Of a DNA stretch of 47,076 nucleotides, positions 13,288-24,371 are shown piece after piece; position 1 is the first letter of the stretch, and every line of letters begins with the position of its first letter. The notes under the pieces are model-generated. The model made no database searches, was not told where the DNA came from, and worked only from the letters and a program-made list of their open reading frames with translations. The DNA is from Acephala macrosclerotiorum. Lineage: Eukaryota > Ascomycota > Leotiomycetes > Helotiales > Mollisiaceae. The translations under genes were made by a program, and so were the position numbers. Where the stretch lies: NCBI GenBank assembly GCA_014904845.1, contig MU119508.1:1-47076 (forward strand), written 5' to 3'.

Positions 13288-15521
13288 ATGGCTCCCTGTC
13301 TTGATGCTCCGCTCGTTCTCTTGCTTCCGGTTCAGAAGCCACCCATACCCGATCCTGTCAAAGAATTTCTGCACTGGCTGAAAGAAAAAGAAGTAAAGGT
13401 GGAATGGAACCCAAATCCGAATTCAGAGAAGCAGAAAGCTTATATCCCGATCAGCCTGGTCAGGAAACACCTCCAGGAGAACAACGACGAGCGACTCGAA
13501 AATCTTCTCTATGCCCTATACAAAGACGAAGATCACCTGATTCCTAATTTCAGAAGGATGATGTCTAAATGTGTTGCCATGCTCTGCATCCTCACCCGAA
13601 TTGGAAGAGGCGCCGAGATCCACCATTTTCTTCGCCACAGGCTCTACGACGCATACTTACCTCTTAACTCCGAAGTCGAGACGAAAGGCTTCCCACCGGA
13701 TAACGAATTCTACAAACTTTTCTGCCAAGAACAATGGACGTTCTTTGCCCCTGATTTTCCCATGGACATGTACGATGAATTTGATGCTGATTATGTATTG
13801 CCAATTACATTCGAGAATAAGGACTCTCCAACTCTGGGTGGAAGTGCGGAAATACGGAAAATCAGAATACACAACCCCTATGACCAATTACTTCCCACTT
13901 CGGTAGAGGATTCCCACCTTCACGTGCCGTATAATGCTGAGTCATTCACAGACACGTCCGAGGTCGAATGTTTATGCGCTCAAGACTTACTGTACTCCAG
14001 ACGCACAGAACGATTATCAGAACGAGGTGAATGTGCTCCGGAAGCTGAATCTGAACAATCACCCACACATTATCCATTTCTACGGCAACTTCAAATACGG
14101 GAATACTTATAATGTGATTTTGGAATACGCAGATCAAGGAAATCTCGAAGAGTACTTCAAAACCCAGCCACCGCCTTCTTTGCCTGAGGACATCGTCAAA
14201 TTCTGGAATAATTTGTTCGGGATTCTAAAAGCTCTACATACCTTACACATGGTTAGAGTTAGTGTGAAGAAATTGAGAAGCGCAAATGGAGAGTCGAAGG
14301 TACTGCATGGGTTTGTGACCAAAACTATCTGTTTTATAGTGCGCCTTCATGACGATTACAGGTGGCATCAAGATCTAAAGCCAGAAAATATTCTTGTGCT
14401 TAGCAACAAGGCAACTTCTCCTTACGAATACACGTTTAAATTGGCAGATTTCGGGCTCAGCCGAGTTCAGAAACCGACTGAAGATGGAAGAGCGGGCACA
14501 ACTGTCGAGCTCTACGGAAATGCAACATACGGTATGCCAACAGTTCGAAATATGATCACATAGCCTCCACAGAACATCTACCACGTACTAATGTATGGCA
14601 CATAGGAGCTCCTGAATGCAGCAGACTTGATCCCTTCTGGCACGGAAGCAATATCGAAGTTTTTCAAACCATCGATATTTGGTCCTTTGGATGCATTCTC
14701 AGTGAAGCTGCTGTGTGGATGCACAAAGATGGTTATAAAGGACTAAAAGAATATCGCGACGAGCGCTTGGATGCGACAAGCAAGCTCAAACTTGACTTGG
14801 AACTCAGCAATGGTTTTCATACTGGAGTAAAAGTTCTTCCTGTCGTTTTGGATTGGCACAAAAGAGTTCGAGGGACATTGGACGGATCAAACAACATTAC
14901 CGATAGGATTTTAGGGACAATAGAAACGGAAATGCTTCAAGAGAAAACATCTAGGTCAGACGCAAACAAACTCAGTCGCTGGTGGCTATCGCAACTTGCT
15001 GGCATCCATCACCCCACTCCGAACCATGTGGATGAAACGAGCCTCCTCACTCCGGAATTTCTAAGCAATCAGAGGAGAGTAATCAAGAAATGCGAAGATG
15101 GTATTGACGCGGTTGAAACGGTAGGCAGGCTCTGTTATTTGCATGAGATGGCACTGACTTTCCGCAGGTGCTTAAGAAACTTTCGGAGGCGCAAGAAGAC
15201 TTAGACAATGGGGAATATAGGAACGCGCGCCTTAAATTTAGGGAAGCTCGCAAATTCCTCCTCCAGAAATGTGCGGCAGTTCCGAGGAAAGTCACAGACG
15301 AGCAACTTTTGAACGCATTCACCGGCCTAACAAAATCCGAACTTCTAGCGAGTCTGAGCAAGAAAGATGAACAGAAAAGAAAGCTCTTGCTTCAAAGAGC
15401 AGAATACTATGCTGGTAAAGCATCGGAACTACATTTCTGTCTAAATCGAAGTATACCCTGCGTTGCTCTCGCACTTTACGAAGATGCCATTCGCTCAACT
15501 TACACGAGGACGAAGCGGTGA
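13288..15521 (+). CDS. Fungal protein-kinase-domain protein (HQD type), 4-5 exons
   Basis: Predicted Ser/Thr kinase-like protein of about 661-687 residues. Exons: 13,288-13,902, 13,952-14,531, 14,606-15,120 and 15,168-15,521. Introns 13,903-13,951 (GTAGAG..CACAG, phase 0), 14,532-14,605 (GTATGC, with TACTAAT branch) and 15,121-15,167 (GTAGGC) join the three frames. A further intron may lie at 14,252-14,361; only GTGTGA at 14,262 to TATAG at 14,339 keeps frame, and read-through is also open. After an N-terminal region of about 185 residues comes a loop-like GGSAEIRKIRIH, then VYALKTY (invariant Lys about 216), WHQDLKPEN (catalytic loop, HQD in place of HRD), LADFGLS (about 370) and APEC just after the third intron, with IDIWSFGC in helix F. 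The C-terminal 200 residues are charged and helical, of unknown role. Catalytic Lys and both Asp are present, so it could be active. Substrate and pathway are unknown. The gene starts about 350 bp from the AT-rich block and converges with the next gene. Confidence 0.8.
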
Positions 15522-15908
15522 TCACTTCCTAGCTCGTAGTCCCTCACTTCCATCACTCCTATGTTGAGTATATCATCCTCCTCGGGGCTCTTTCGCGTTT
15601 GCGCCTCCATCACTACCCCTTCAGTTACTTCCTCTGCCCTGATCAGTGAGAAAATTGATGGTTGGGCCTGAACAGGTGACTCATTCGGGAGAGAGGTGGG
15701 ATGGTTCGTAGAGTCGTGCGGGCAAAGAGGTTGTAGATTGAGTTCTATGAAGAGGGAGCTTATATGCTCGTAAAAGCACGCTACTCTTAGCCTAGAATGC
15801 TCCACGTGATTCCCATGCTCATCTGGAGGCTCTTAGAAGGCAGTCTCTATTATGTGCGAAAAGCAAAAGGCCGACTGGTATGTTTCGGGAGGCAGACTCC
15901 AATTTGGT
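15522..15908. other. Intergenic, between two convergent genes
   Basis: About 390 bp that should hold the 3' UTRs of the kinase gene (+) and the aspartic-peptidase-like gene (-). The overlapping open frames here have no recognisable content. Confidence 0.4.
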
Positions 15909-17776
15909 TCATGTTTCATACAGCGAGGACGCGGCAATAGTTGGGTTTGGTGTGTTCCCCGACCCAAAATTTCCAGACAAGGATCGACGCTGTACACCCA
16001 AGGGCGAGGTCGTATTTGTGAGCTCTTCCACTGGATGTTCATCCGAATTTGATAAGCCCGCCGTTGGCATGAATAAATTCGAAATTTGGGGCGCACCTGT
16101 CAGCTGCTCCACTGGTTCCGTAGATGAAGCTGGGTTCTGGAGCCCACGGTCTTCGTTTCCTTGCGCCGCCGTGTGCGAGAAGACATGGCTGTTCGGTGAG
16201 GAAGGTTGTCCTCGAGTCTTTTTTCTAATGAGGGGCAAAGGCCGCCGTCGAATCTTTTTTCCAACAGAGGAAAGGTTTTGTTTAACAGAAGAAAGCCCCT
16301 GTCGAATGTATTTTCCGAAGAGGTGCCAGATAACGATAAATTCTACAACCGCGAGAAAGATTACGGTTGGTTCCACCCATGACTTCACCCATGAATATGA
16401 AGCTAAACCGGAAATCTCTGGATTAGCACAAGTGGCGGGGGTGGAAACGGAATTGAAGGCAACCAAGTTTGAAGAAGTCTGCTCTGACGTCGGAGCTAGT
16501 GTGGCGAGCTGGAATTGTTTGGCGTCCCAGTTGACTATTAAATAAAGCTTTGAAGTTGTAAGTACTTGTCCTAACTGAACAACCACCAACGGGATAGCTT
16601 ACTTGTGAGAGAAATGCCTTTGGTAGCACTGGGGTATTGAGACGAGCACTCTGGAAGAATATGCTAGCTTCGGTGACATTCGACTGCAAGACCCATCCGC
16701 CATTTGCACTGATGCCTCGAAGTGGATTCGACATCTCTTCGTTTGGTATTGTCACAGTCAAAGGTCCGAGTTTCCCACCATCTATTGTGATAATCAAACT
16801 GCCATTGAAGGGATTTGTCGACGGAAACAAAAGCCCGGGCTCCACGCGATATATATTCGGATCGGCGGTAGTATTCGAGCTCCAATCAGTAACTGCTTGG
16901 AAATTTTGGAGCAAATTCTGAGTGAATCGGAATAAATTGTCGTACCTTGATATCGAGGTTAGCGAATTCGACTTAATGACACGGGAACTTGACTTGCATC
17001 TCTACACAAGCTGCAAAGCCTCCAGCTGAAGTGAGTGGAACATCTGCTGAGACGCCTGGAAACCGTATGGCTAGCTGTGTGACATTGACTTGCAGTGGGC
17101 ATTCTCTTGCAAGAGAACTGGAAGCTCCTGTCGGAAATGTAAAAAGCTGTCCGCCGATGCTGGCAGGATTGTAGCCGCCTAATACAAGGCCTCCATCGCG
17201 GGGGTTTGTAATAGACTGACTTCCAGCGTCGAAGCCGAAACCATTCCCGGGGATTAGGTTAGTGGAGATCGCAAGCTGCAGAAAGCTAGAATTGCTAGCA
17301 AGGCCGAGATGTCCCATATTTTGATTCTCCCCACTGCTTATGATGCCAATGGAATCGTTAGAAAGGGCCTGGCCCGAAGGCAACTGTAGCAGGGTCTCGC
17401 CAGCAGTAAGACTGTAAAGTGGTTGTGAGGAAATACTAGCCCACACAGGGTCTGAAATCATCAGAGTATTCGGGGTCGACTTGAATGAATCTCCGGCGGC
17501 ACTGATATTGTATGTATTTCCGCAGCTAGATGCGCACTGAGCGGTAGTGAGGTTGTCGCTATTCGTGCAAAAGCTATCACTGATCACGATTGTGCTGTTC
17601 ACCACCGTCGACGGAGCAAGGAAAAGAAATTGCGCAGGCGTTGAAAGGCCAGCCAAGAAGCCTCGCGAATCCACATTAGTGCCAGCAATTGTGCCGTTCC
17701 CGAGTCGGAGCTCGATTGGAGCTGGTGGGCAATTCGGGGATCCACCGCTGAGGGGTGCTCGTCTTCGCAGCCACAT
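15909..17776 (-). CDS. Pepsin-like (A1 family) membrane protein, 5' end apparently missing
   Basis: Reads on the minus strand as exons 17,776-16,983, 16,945-16,603 and 16,547-15,909, giving about 591 residues. Intron 16,602-16,548 is canonical (GTAAGC..AAAG). The first junction needs a 37-bp intron (GTGTCA..CAAG, with CTAAC branch), unusually short, so its boundaries are uncertain and a small lesion is possible. The fold resembles fungal pepsin-like proteins: DGGLVLGGYNPASIGG, FAACVEM, TIPNEEM and a C-terminal strand (LIVNWDAKQFQLA) followed by one membrane segment (PTVIFLAVVEFIVIWHLF) and a long Ser/Pro-rich, presumably cytoplasmic tail. The expected DTGS catalytic motif is not visible; the equivalent stretch reads STVVNSTI, so protease activity is doubtful. 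No signal peptide precedes the first ATG, and a stop lies just upstream in frame. An inverted-repeat element begins about 100 bp upstream and may have cost the gene its 5' exon. Confidence 0.65.
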
Positions 17777-17875
17777 ATCTTATATCAATGCTCGGGTATA
17801 ATATTTGATTTAAGAAACGAGAATATTTGGACGGGGAACGCAGGCGGGTTAAGCAAATTTCACGTAAGTTTCCCC

Positions 17876-18375
17876 CAAGGAAGGAGCCCCCTACATAACC
17901 TTAAGCACCCCAGAGGCACGGGTGCTTTGTAGGCCCGAATCATTTTAAACGAGGCGCTTTAATCGATTGGCTCTTTGTACAAGCACCCCAATAAACGAGA
18001 CTTGGCTACAGGTATTAAAAGCCGATTTGATTTAAGTTTAATATGGAGAGAGTTTTTTTTTTTTTTAAAAAAAAAAAAATTTAATACGTTAAAAATTAAA
18101 TAATAAAATAAAAATTAATTTTAATAATATATATATATATTTAATTTTTAATAATTTTTAATAATTTAATATAAATATTAAATTTTAATTTATAATTTTT
18201 TATTTAAAAAATATTTATATAAAATAAAATCGGGTTTTAATGCCTGCGACTAAGTCTTGTTTATTAGTGGGCCTATTTGAGGAGCCAATTAAAGTGCTTC
18301 GATTAAAATAATTCGGGCTTACAAAGGCACCCGTGCTTATATAAGCAAGTCGGGATAAAGGCCCTCCCTAAGGAC
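17876..18375. mobile_element. TIR element (MITE-like) with AT-rich core
   Basis: The left arm (about 17,876-18,040) matches the reverse complement of the right arm (about 18,215-18,375) over roughly 150 bp. Matching blocks include GGCACGGGTGC near 17,917, CCCGAAT and AAACGAGACTTGG (AAACAAGACTTAG in the other arm). Many mismatches are C/T or G/A. The core (18,050-18,230) is nearly pure A/T and opens with a T-run followed by an A-run. Outer ends and a target duplication could not be fixed. No coding capacity, so a non-autonomous relic. Confidence 0.65.
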
Positions 18376-18718
18376 ATGTAGTTTGAATATCCGACAGTTC
18401 AAGCTTCGAATAGATTTCACTTTACGTATTTACGCGACGCGTCGACTGGGGATCACATTGGGCTGTAAGATTGGACAAAGGTTCCTTAAAACACGTGAGT
18501 AACTCTCTCCTTTGGGCTCTCGACCTAGCCATTCCACGTAAACGGGCATGTGACCTTTTATTAAAGTCTTCGTAAACCATTTCCTAATTTGCAAAACTAA
18601 CGCTTTTTTTTTAAAATAATAAGAAGCTTGTGTATTAAGTTACTTTCCACATAGGTATACTCAAATCTCAAGCATATCTCATGTACTCTTTATCTAACCA
18701 TTAAAAATTATCAGGATA

Positions 18719-20804
18719 TTACGCCTGCTCGAAACTACCAATTTCGAGGTGTTGCTGCGACTCCACCTCCTTCCGTTCAATCCACCAATATGTACCATAC
18801 CACGCCATCAACACTATAATCATCATGGGCAAACAGATAGCCAGAAACAGCTGTAAAGCACCAAGTTGAAACACTTTTTGAGTCTGCCCATAATTATCCA
18901 TTTGGAATCTCACAATATTTGTACTCATCATTGTCTAACACACCCACCAATCAGCATATATTGTATTAGTAGCAGGAATTTGTTTACTTCCAGTCAAGCA
19001 GACTTACAGAAATAAAGGTTCCGGGTAAGAAGAACAGGGTGACAAGCGTGATAATACGCATGGATACTGTTTCCGATTTCGTCTTGAGTGCGAGAGTGTG
19101 CATATCCTTTGTTATCAACTCCATTGTTTTCGCTGACTCTTGGGCTCTGAAAGCAAGATCTTTGCTAACCTCCATATCCTGGAACTGAAGAATTCCGTAC
19201 AGCTAAAACCTATCAATGTCTCAATCGGGAAAAGCTTTCGGAGCGCCGGGCATACCAAGTTTTTTCTATCGGCGAGCAGACGCAATAAAGTCGTTGCACG
19301 CGAGTGTTGCATATGCAGATCGCTGATAATCCCACTCAACTTATTTTCAAATTTCTCCAGCTGGAATCCACAGTCACGAATCAGATCTTGAGGGCAATGC
19401 TTGGACTGGGTGATTGTAATGTAATGCTCTTGGAGTTTCGTTAAGACGCTGATATCTGACTCCAAGACCAGAAGAATCTCATTCGCTCTGTCTTCTATAC
19501 TTTGAATTTCCCGAAAGTTGAGAAGAGAAAACTTCTTCGGGCTTATGGAGTGGGGTCGAAAACTAATATCCCCCGTATTAGAACGTCGAGATGGCTCGGC
19601 TGCTGGAGGCAGTGGAGATGTTGCCGGTTGCCCAGTTGAACGATTCAGTCGCAGCTTAGACGAGTTCGGGAGGACCTTTAAAAATTTCTTCGGCCGCCAT
19701 GATTTCTTCTCATTGGCAGTACTCAACACGGGTCTCCAAGTCAACGGGTTTCGAAGTTTCCCATCGACGGGGATCTGCGGTGGTTCCATAATCAGAGCAA
19801 AAATGTCTCCTGTCTTTTCGCGCGTCATCTCTTCCAAGTAACTGATATACCATCTCCAATGTTCACTACACCACTCACAGATAATCATGTGGATATCAAG
19901 CGAAGATACCAAAGCGTTGCCTATAGGTTCCAGGATACCCAGTTCTTTTGGTAAACCACAAGGTTGCATAGAATCATTAATCCTCTCTCGAATAAGCTCA
20001 TCTCCTTTCGTAACGATCCAGAAGGAATTTCCTGTTATCAGGTCCAAGGAGTGGTATACTGCAGCTTGTCGAATGGACCATGGCATATGGGGCTGGTATG
20101 TGGAGGGCTCTACTGATTTAAGGTTATAGCACACTCTCAACTCCCTCCCCGATCGTCCCAGCTCCGGTACTTGTAGACAGCTATACATTGGGTGTAGCCG
20201 AGACTCTTGGCGGAAACCACTGAAGTTCAAGTCGCAGGCATGTTCTTGACGCCCGAATGCAAATAAGAAATCCAGAAACGAAGGCATGACTTGGTAATAA
20301 GACAATACGTAAGTCAGCAACTTCCGACTGGTATAGAGTCTTTCTCTTGAGTGAGGCGCCGCAAGAAACCTTAGATAGGATATTAATGTTGGCAACGTTT
20401 TTTGGGGGAGGGGGATTATAATTCACTTACACAAATCTGCAAGACGAATCTGGATTCGAAGCTGACGCATGTACATGGTCTTTCAAGGCTTGTAGACTGT
20501 AAATTAAAGTTGAGCAATTTTCTAAAGTAGAGTGAGCAGTCGAAACTACTAGTAGCGAAAATAAATAAACTTAAGACAGGGCGATTAAAGAACGCCAGAT
20601 CTTACTCCGTCTCTGAACATCATACTCCATCAAATCCAAGCTTGCATTATCTTCATCAGAAAACAAGTCCAGCTGCTTTTCATCCAGCCGCTTCACATAT
20701 GCACCCAAGGCATGCTTGTAGGCATTGCAATGAATGACATTTCTTGGGAAGTTCACAGCCTGGTCACACGACAAGAGGAGCTGTTCCATTTTGGCCTCTC
20801 TCAC
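18719..20804 (-). CDS. CorA-like Mg2+ transporter superfamily protein, 5 exons
   Basis: Minus-strand exons 20,804-20,606, 20,488-20,431, 20,369-19,256, 19,202-19,008 and 18,934-18,719 give 593 residues with every junction in phase. Introns of 117, 61, 53 and 73 bp start GTAAGA, GTAAGT, GTATGC and GTAAGT. The C-terminus carries the two-helix CorA signature: TM1 about 505-522 (MRIITLVTLFFLPGTFIS) and TM2 about 549-573, joined by STNIVRFQ. The GMN loop of true CorA channels is absent (GTF instead), as is common in fungal CorA-like proteins, so ion selectivity cannot be assumed. The preceding helical region (LYGILQFQDMEVSKD onward) is the usual stalk. The N-terminal domain includes LLTYVLSYYQVMPSFLDFLFAFG, also typical of fungal members. 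A Ser/Pro-rich insert lies near residues 300-360. The start was chosen at the first ATG of an open exon; a second Met lies five codons later. The gene looks intact. Confidence 0.85.
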
Positions 20805-21973
20805 AATCCCATAAGAAAATATTTTTAAGCCCGAGAAATTTTACAGGCCTTATAATTTAATTTGACACATCCACATCCTAGGCATCAGGCTCGGTAGATG
20901 AATTTACATTCTGGCTTAATGACCAAAAAAGGGATACCGAGTATCGCTTCCTTCATGACAGCGCATCTGCGGATGCACCACACCATCAGCAAAAGCCTGC
21001 ATATTGCATCTACTAATAGATGCTCGAAGAGCGCCCCAGAGAATTCCTGCCACGCTATCCCCGAAAGAAAGATCGCTACACTGACAAATTATAAATCTCA
21101 AACTCCATCCTGATTCCCAACGCTGCCGAAATTCCATCATTATATCATGCTCTTTGACTCTCAATGTCTTCGGTTGTTTCTTGGCCTTTTATTCAGTAGC
21201 TCGTTCCTTTCCTCCTACCAATTGCTGGTTAGCTTTTGTGTCAATTTTCCAGTCTTATCGAGCGTTGCAGCCCTATAATGCACAAACTAACTTTTGTTAA
21301 GTATCGTTCAATCTCGAAGTAAAAATATTTGTCCGAGCGCTGCAGGCCGGGGTTCATTCAGCCTCGATCAAGTCTCAAAATATTCAGGAGAATGACTCAC
21401 CGAAACCTAGAAATCAAGATTCCCAAAGATTGTTGCCAAAAATTCCTTGATGATCTCCGCTCTCATCCGGTATTCGCCAATAGAATCCAAGACCATTTTT
21501 GGCGCTCTTTCTCTTCAAGCGAGAGCGTGATCTACTTTCAGCGACCCAAAAACCCAAAATGCAGCACTGAAGCTTTGTATCCGGGTTAGAAATTTCTTGC
21601 GCTTTCTCTTGGCAAGATTGTTGATACAGATTGGTTGAAGGTTCTAAAAGTCTGACAAGCAAGTTTTGGGGCTTTAACTCATGGCAGGAGCAGTGCGCCT
21701 TTAATCAGGGAGCCTTGGGTGTTTTTGCACATGCGGGTAGGCTCCCCGTGAGCGAGGCGGTCGAGGCAAACGATATTGTGGATGGGTGTTGTGTGTAAAC
21801 ACCACCAACCAGAATGAAGGGAGACCAGGGAGTGTATGACAGCCTGGTGTAGGCTTCACTTGTAGGTAACGGATGAGATCTTCCGTGGTATGCCCTTTCT
21901 TAAAGTAGTAATGAGATTCCCAAAGGGGCCTGAGAAAAGATCATTCGGGACTCGGATCGAAGAGAAAAGGAGT
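20805..21973. other. No secure gene
   Basis: About 1.2 kb of ordinary composition. Short open frames exist (minus 20,916-21,164 and 21,414-21,662; plus 21,329-21,589, which contains a stretch that reads like a possible exon around IKIPKDCCQKFLDDL), but none shows a family I recognise or a convincing exon chain. The first 300 bp should include the CorA-like gene's promoter. Confidence 0.35.
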
Positions 21974-21981
21974 GCATGAAC

Positions 21982-22147
21982 TAGGCTGCGTCACATGGCC
22001 CCACGGGTCATGGGGCCCCATGGGGAATACCGCCCCATGGGAAAAACCGCCCCATGGCCCCAATGGGGCGGGTCCTTTTGAAATCTAAACCCGTGGGTTA
22101 TGTTGAGATTTGAAGACCCGCCTTATAGGGCCCTATAACGTAGCCTA
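21982..22147. mobile_element. hAT-like MITE, 166 bp, with 8-bp target duplication
   Basis: The ends are inverted repeats. The left end reads TAGGCTGCGTCACA and the right end, in reverse complement, TAGGCTACGTTATA; both arms continue into GGCCC. Sixteen of the first 20 positions agree and three of the four mismatches are transitions. Flanks match: GCATGAAC at 21,974-21,981 and ACATGAAC at 22,148-22,155, which is 7 of 8. An 8-bp duplication and a TAGG-type end are hallmarks of hAT transposons. The interior is GC-rich, with repeated CCATGGGG/CCCCATGG motifs, and is non-coding, so it would depend on a transposase encoded elsewhere. Confidence 0.8.
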
Positions 22148-22155
22148 ACATGAAC

Positions 22156-22470
22156 CAGAAAACAACTTCTGCTTCCTTCTTCTAACAATAAGTTATACCA
22201 ACGAAACAGGCCTTAATAGCGGCAAAGCCTCATTTAAAAGACTGCATATGATTTATATCAGCTTTATAGTCAATCGTTCCCTCTTCCCCTTTGCGCGCAA
22301 ACAAAGTTGTCCGAAGAGTGATTGAAACATAAAAGCTAGGGTATGGGAGAACATTGCCAGGATGCGGTATGCAACTTGTTAACAAATGGAAGGAGCGCAT
22401 AACCAGTTACATCGTGCCACGTTGTCCAGAGCTTTGGGCGTCGGTGGCTGGAAAATAATTCCATCGGGCG
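22156..22470. other. No gene seen
   Basis: About 300 bp of ordinary composition between the MITE and a small AT-rich island. Nothing recognisable. Confidence 0.3.
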
Positions 22471-22825
22471 TTGAATTAATAATAATATACTTTGCGTTTA
22501 AAATACCAAGTTTTAATATATCTTTTTATTACAAAATATTACTTCGACGAATTTAAATTAAAATGTTTAATATTAATAAATAATTAAATATATATATAAA
22601 AAATTTTAATTTTTAAAATAAATATTAAATTATAATTAATTTTTATTATTTAAAAACGAAATTTAAAATTTAAAAATAAAATAATTTTAAATTATATATA
22701 AATATTATATTATATTAATTTTAATTAATATATAATTATAATTATAAATAAATAATAATATTTTAAAATATTATAAAATATATTTAATAAATAAAAAGTA
22801 AAAAACTAGTAATTTATTATAAGAT
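22471..22825. repeat. Small RIP'd AT-rich island
   Basis: About 350 bp of nearly pure A/T with residual CpG, sharply bounded by ordinary sequence on both sides. It looks like a short repeat copy (solo LTR or MITE) degraded by RIP. No terminal repeats could be defined by eye. Confidence 0.55.
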
Positions 22826-23576
22826 TATTTGATCTCACGTAGAACAAAAATCAAATCCGATGAGCTTCCAAATTCGTCAGATTTCGAAAGGCACGTGACG
22901 TTGCGCACGTGATGGCGACAAAGTGCCGTTATTTTCAGTTGTAAATTATTATTTCCAGGAAAAAAGTAAACTTGAAAGTGCGCCGTTTGGTGAAGGAACC
23001 GTCGAAAGTAAGGTGACGTTGACCAGCAACCTTTAGGTTTCGACAAGTGGATAGTGAGCGTCCCTTGAGAGTCGAGAGTATTAACAAACGAAAACGCAAG
23101 TTTAGATGCTCCAGGTATACCAGTGCATGGAAAGATATTGGAAGCTCAATGAGCGTTTGAGTTCTTTAAGTCTCCTCATCTCGGCCGCTACGTGCCTCGT
23201 GAACTGTAACTCGTCTCATAGATCGGCCAAAAGCAGGACAAGAGCAGAACAGAAGCAGTGGTACAAGACTCAAGAGGAAGGGAACAGAATACACAAAAGG
23301 TGATAGAGGCAGAGAATTTAAATACGGGCTCGTTGTATAAAGGAATATTTGACGTTGTCGATTGAAGATTCGAGATGCAATTTAAGCTTGTTTATTTTTA
23401 GCTCCTGGGCTCGCAAACATGATAACCACAAACAACCTCCATGATCTGACATCTACAAACTTCAAAGCATGTCCTCCTCGAGTACGGACTCAACTGTGAG
23501 AACCCAAATGCTCAATAACCCGTATTTCAAGAGCACAGCGATACTCAGAGCCGCACCTTTCGTTAGGACTGGCCTT
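22826..23576. other. No secure gene
   Basis: About 750 bp without a recognisable product. Two CACGTG palindromes lie 14 bp apart start to start (22,892 and 22,906), which might bind a bHLH factor. The short open frames (minus 22,825-23,046; plus 23,106-23,303) are not supported. Confidence 0.3.
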
Positions 23577-23841
23577 CGTCCCTACAAAAGCACCAAAACT
23601 AAAGCAATACCAAAGACCAGGGTTTAAGCGACTTTGGGTTTGAAAACCAAAGCATTTTGGTTGTAGGGGAAGTAAACCCCTAATCCTTGCAAGTAAGTGG
23701 CGAAGTCTTAATTAAAGCTATTCTACATTTAGCTTTACCCACTCTACTATCCTCCCCATCACTCCATCCACCACTCCACTGCCATTCTCGCAGCCCTTTG
23801 CCTTGCCTTTCGGAATCTGCAAATCCAGAACTGACTCTTCT

Positions 23842-23877
23842 AAGTCCTCCAAGTCCTCCAAGTCCTCCACGTCCTCC
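23842..23877 (+). repeat. 9-bp minisatellite (AAGTCCTCC, four units)
   Basis: Four tandem units, three AAGTCCTCC and one ACGTCCTCC, inside the 789-bp TIR element. Confidence 0.9.
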
Positions 23878-23887
23878 ACGCCCAAGT

Positions 23888-23917
23888 TATATATATATGT
23901 GTGTGTGTGTATGTGTG
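23888..23917 (+). repeat. (TA)n(GT)n microsatellite
   Basis: A TA run followed by a GT run with one interruption, just downstream of the 9-bp minisatellite and within the same TIR element. Confidence 0.85.
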
Positions 23918-24220
23918 ATAGAGGGAGTCGAGGAAAGAGGCACTTAAGCAGCAGCTCGAAAAAGTCTATGAAATAATTAGTATATAACCCAATCGAAAGA
24001 AAGAGGAACTTGCAACTTAAAACACTAAAGGATTAGTGTCGAAATCGAGAGGCAGAAAGGGAAGAAGGGACTTGAGATATAAATCTTAAAGTTTATAGGC
24101 TGTTTTTAGAGTTATAGGGGCCAAAAGAGCCAATTTACAGGGGCCTTTGTAGTTGTAGTGGAAGGCTCTTTTGAGTTAAAACGCCTGATTTTGCCTCGAA
24201 TTCTGCCTCAGGTTTGCCTA

Positions 24221-24240
24221 AACCCCAAAATTTTGGGGTT
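24221..24240. repeat. Perfect 20-bp palindrome
   Basis: AACCCCAAAA joined to its exact reverse complement TTTTGGGGTT with no spacer. It lies about 130 bp from the right end of the TIR element, so it may be a subterminal motif. Confidence 0.85.
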
Positions 24241-24371
24241 AGCGGCATTTTTTGAAGGATTCTCGAGCCTAGCAAGTTAGTCTATGCCTATCGAAGTCTA
24301 GTTGGTGGCTATATACCCTGTACTTTGGGTTTGAAACCCCGGTCTTTGGGTTTGGTGCTCTTGTAGGGCGT

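Larger units (their letters stand above)
23580..24368. mobile_element. TIR element, 789 bp, non-coding
   Basis: Left end CCCTACAAAAGCACCAAA and right end, in reverse complement, CCCTACAAGAGCACCAAA: 17 of 18 identical. Homology continues inward with gaps (ACCAAAGACC then GGGTTT). Both sides are flanked by CGT (23,577-23,579 and 24,369-24,371), a candidate 3-bp target duplication as in PIF/Harbinger elements, though three bases could match by chance. The interior has no transposase and contains simple repeats and a perfect 20-bp palindrome. Superfamily not assigned. Confidence 0.65.

Noticed and set aside
13900..13980. Apparent frameshift in the kinase gene
   Set aside because: Explained by a 49-bp phase-0 intron, 13,903-13,951 (GTAGAG..CACAG), that joins the two frames exactly.
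22892..22911. Pair of CACGTG palindromes as a regulatory element
   Set aside because: Too short and common, and no dependable gene lies downstream.
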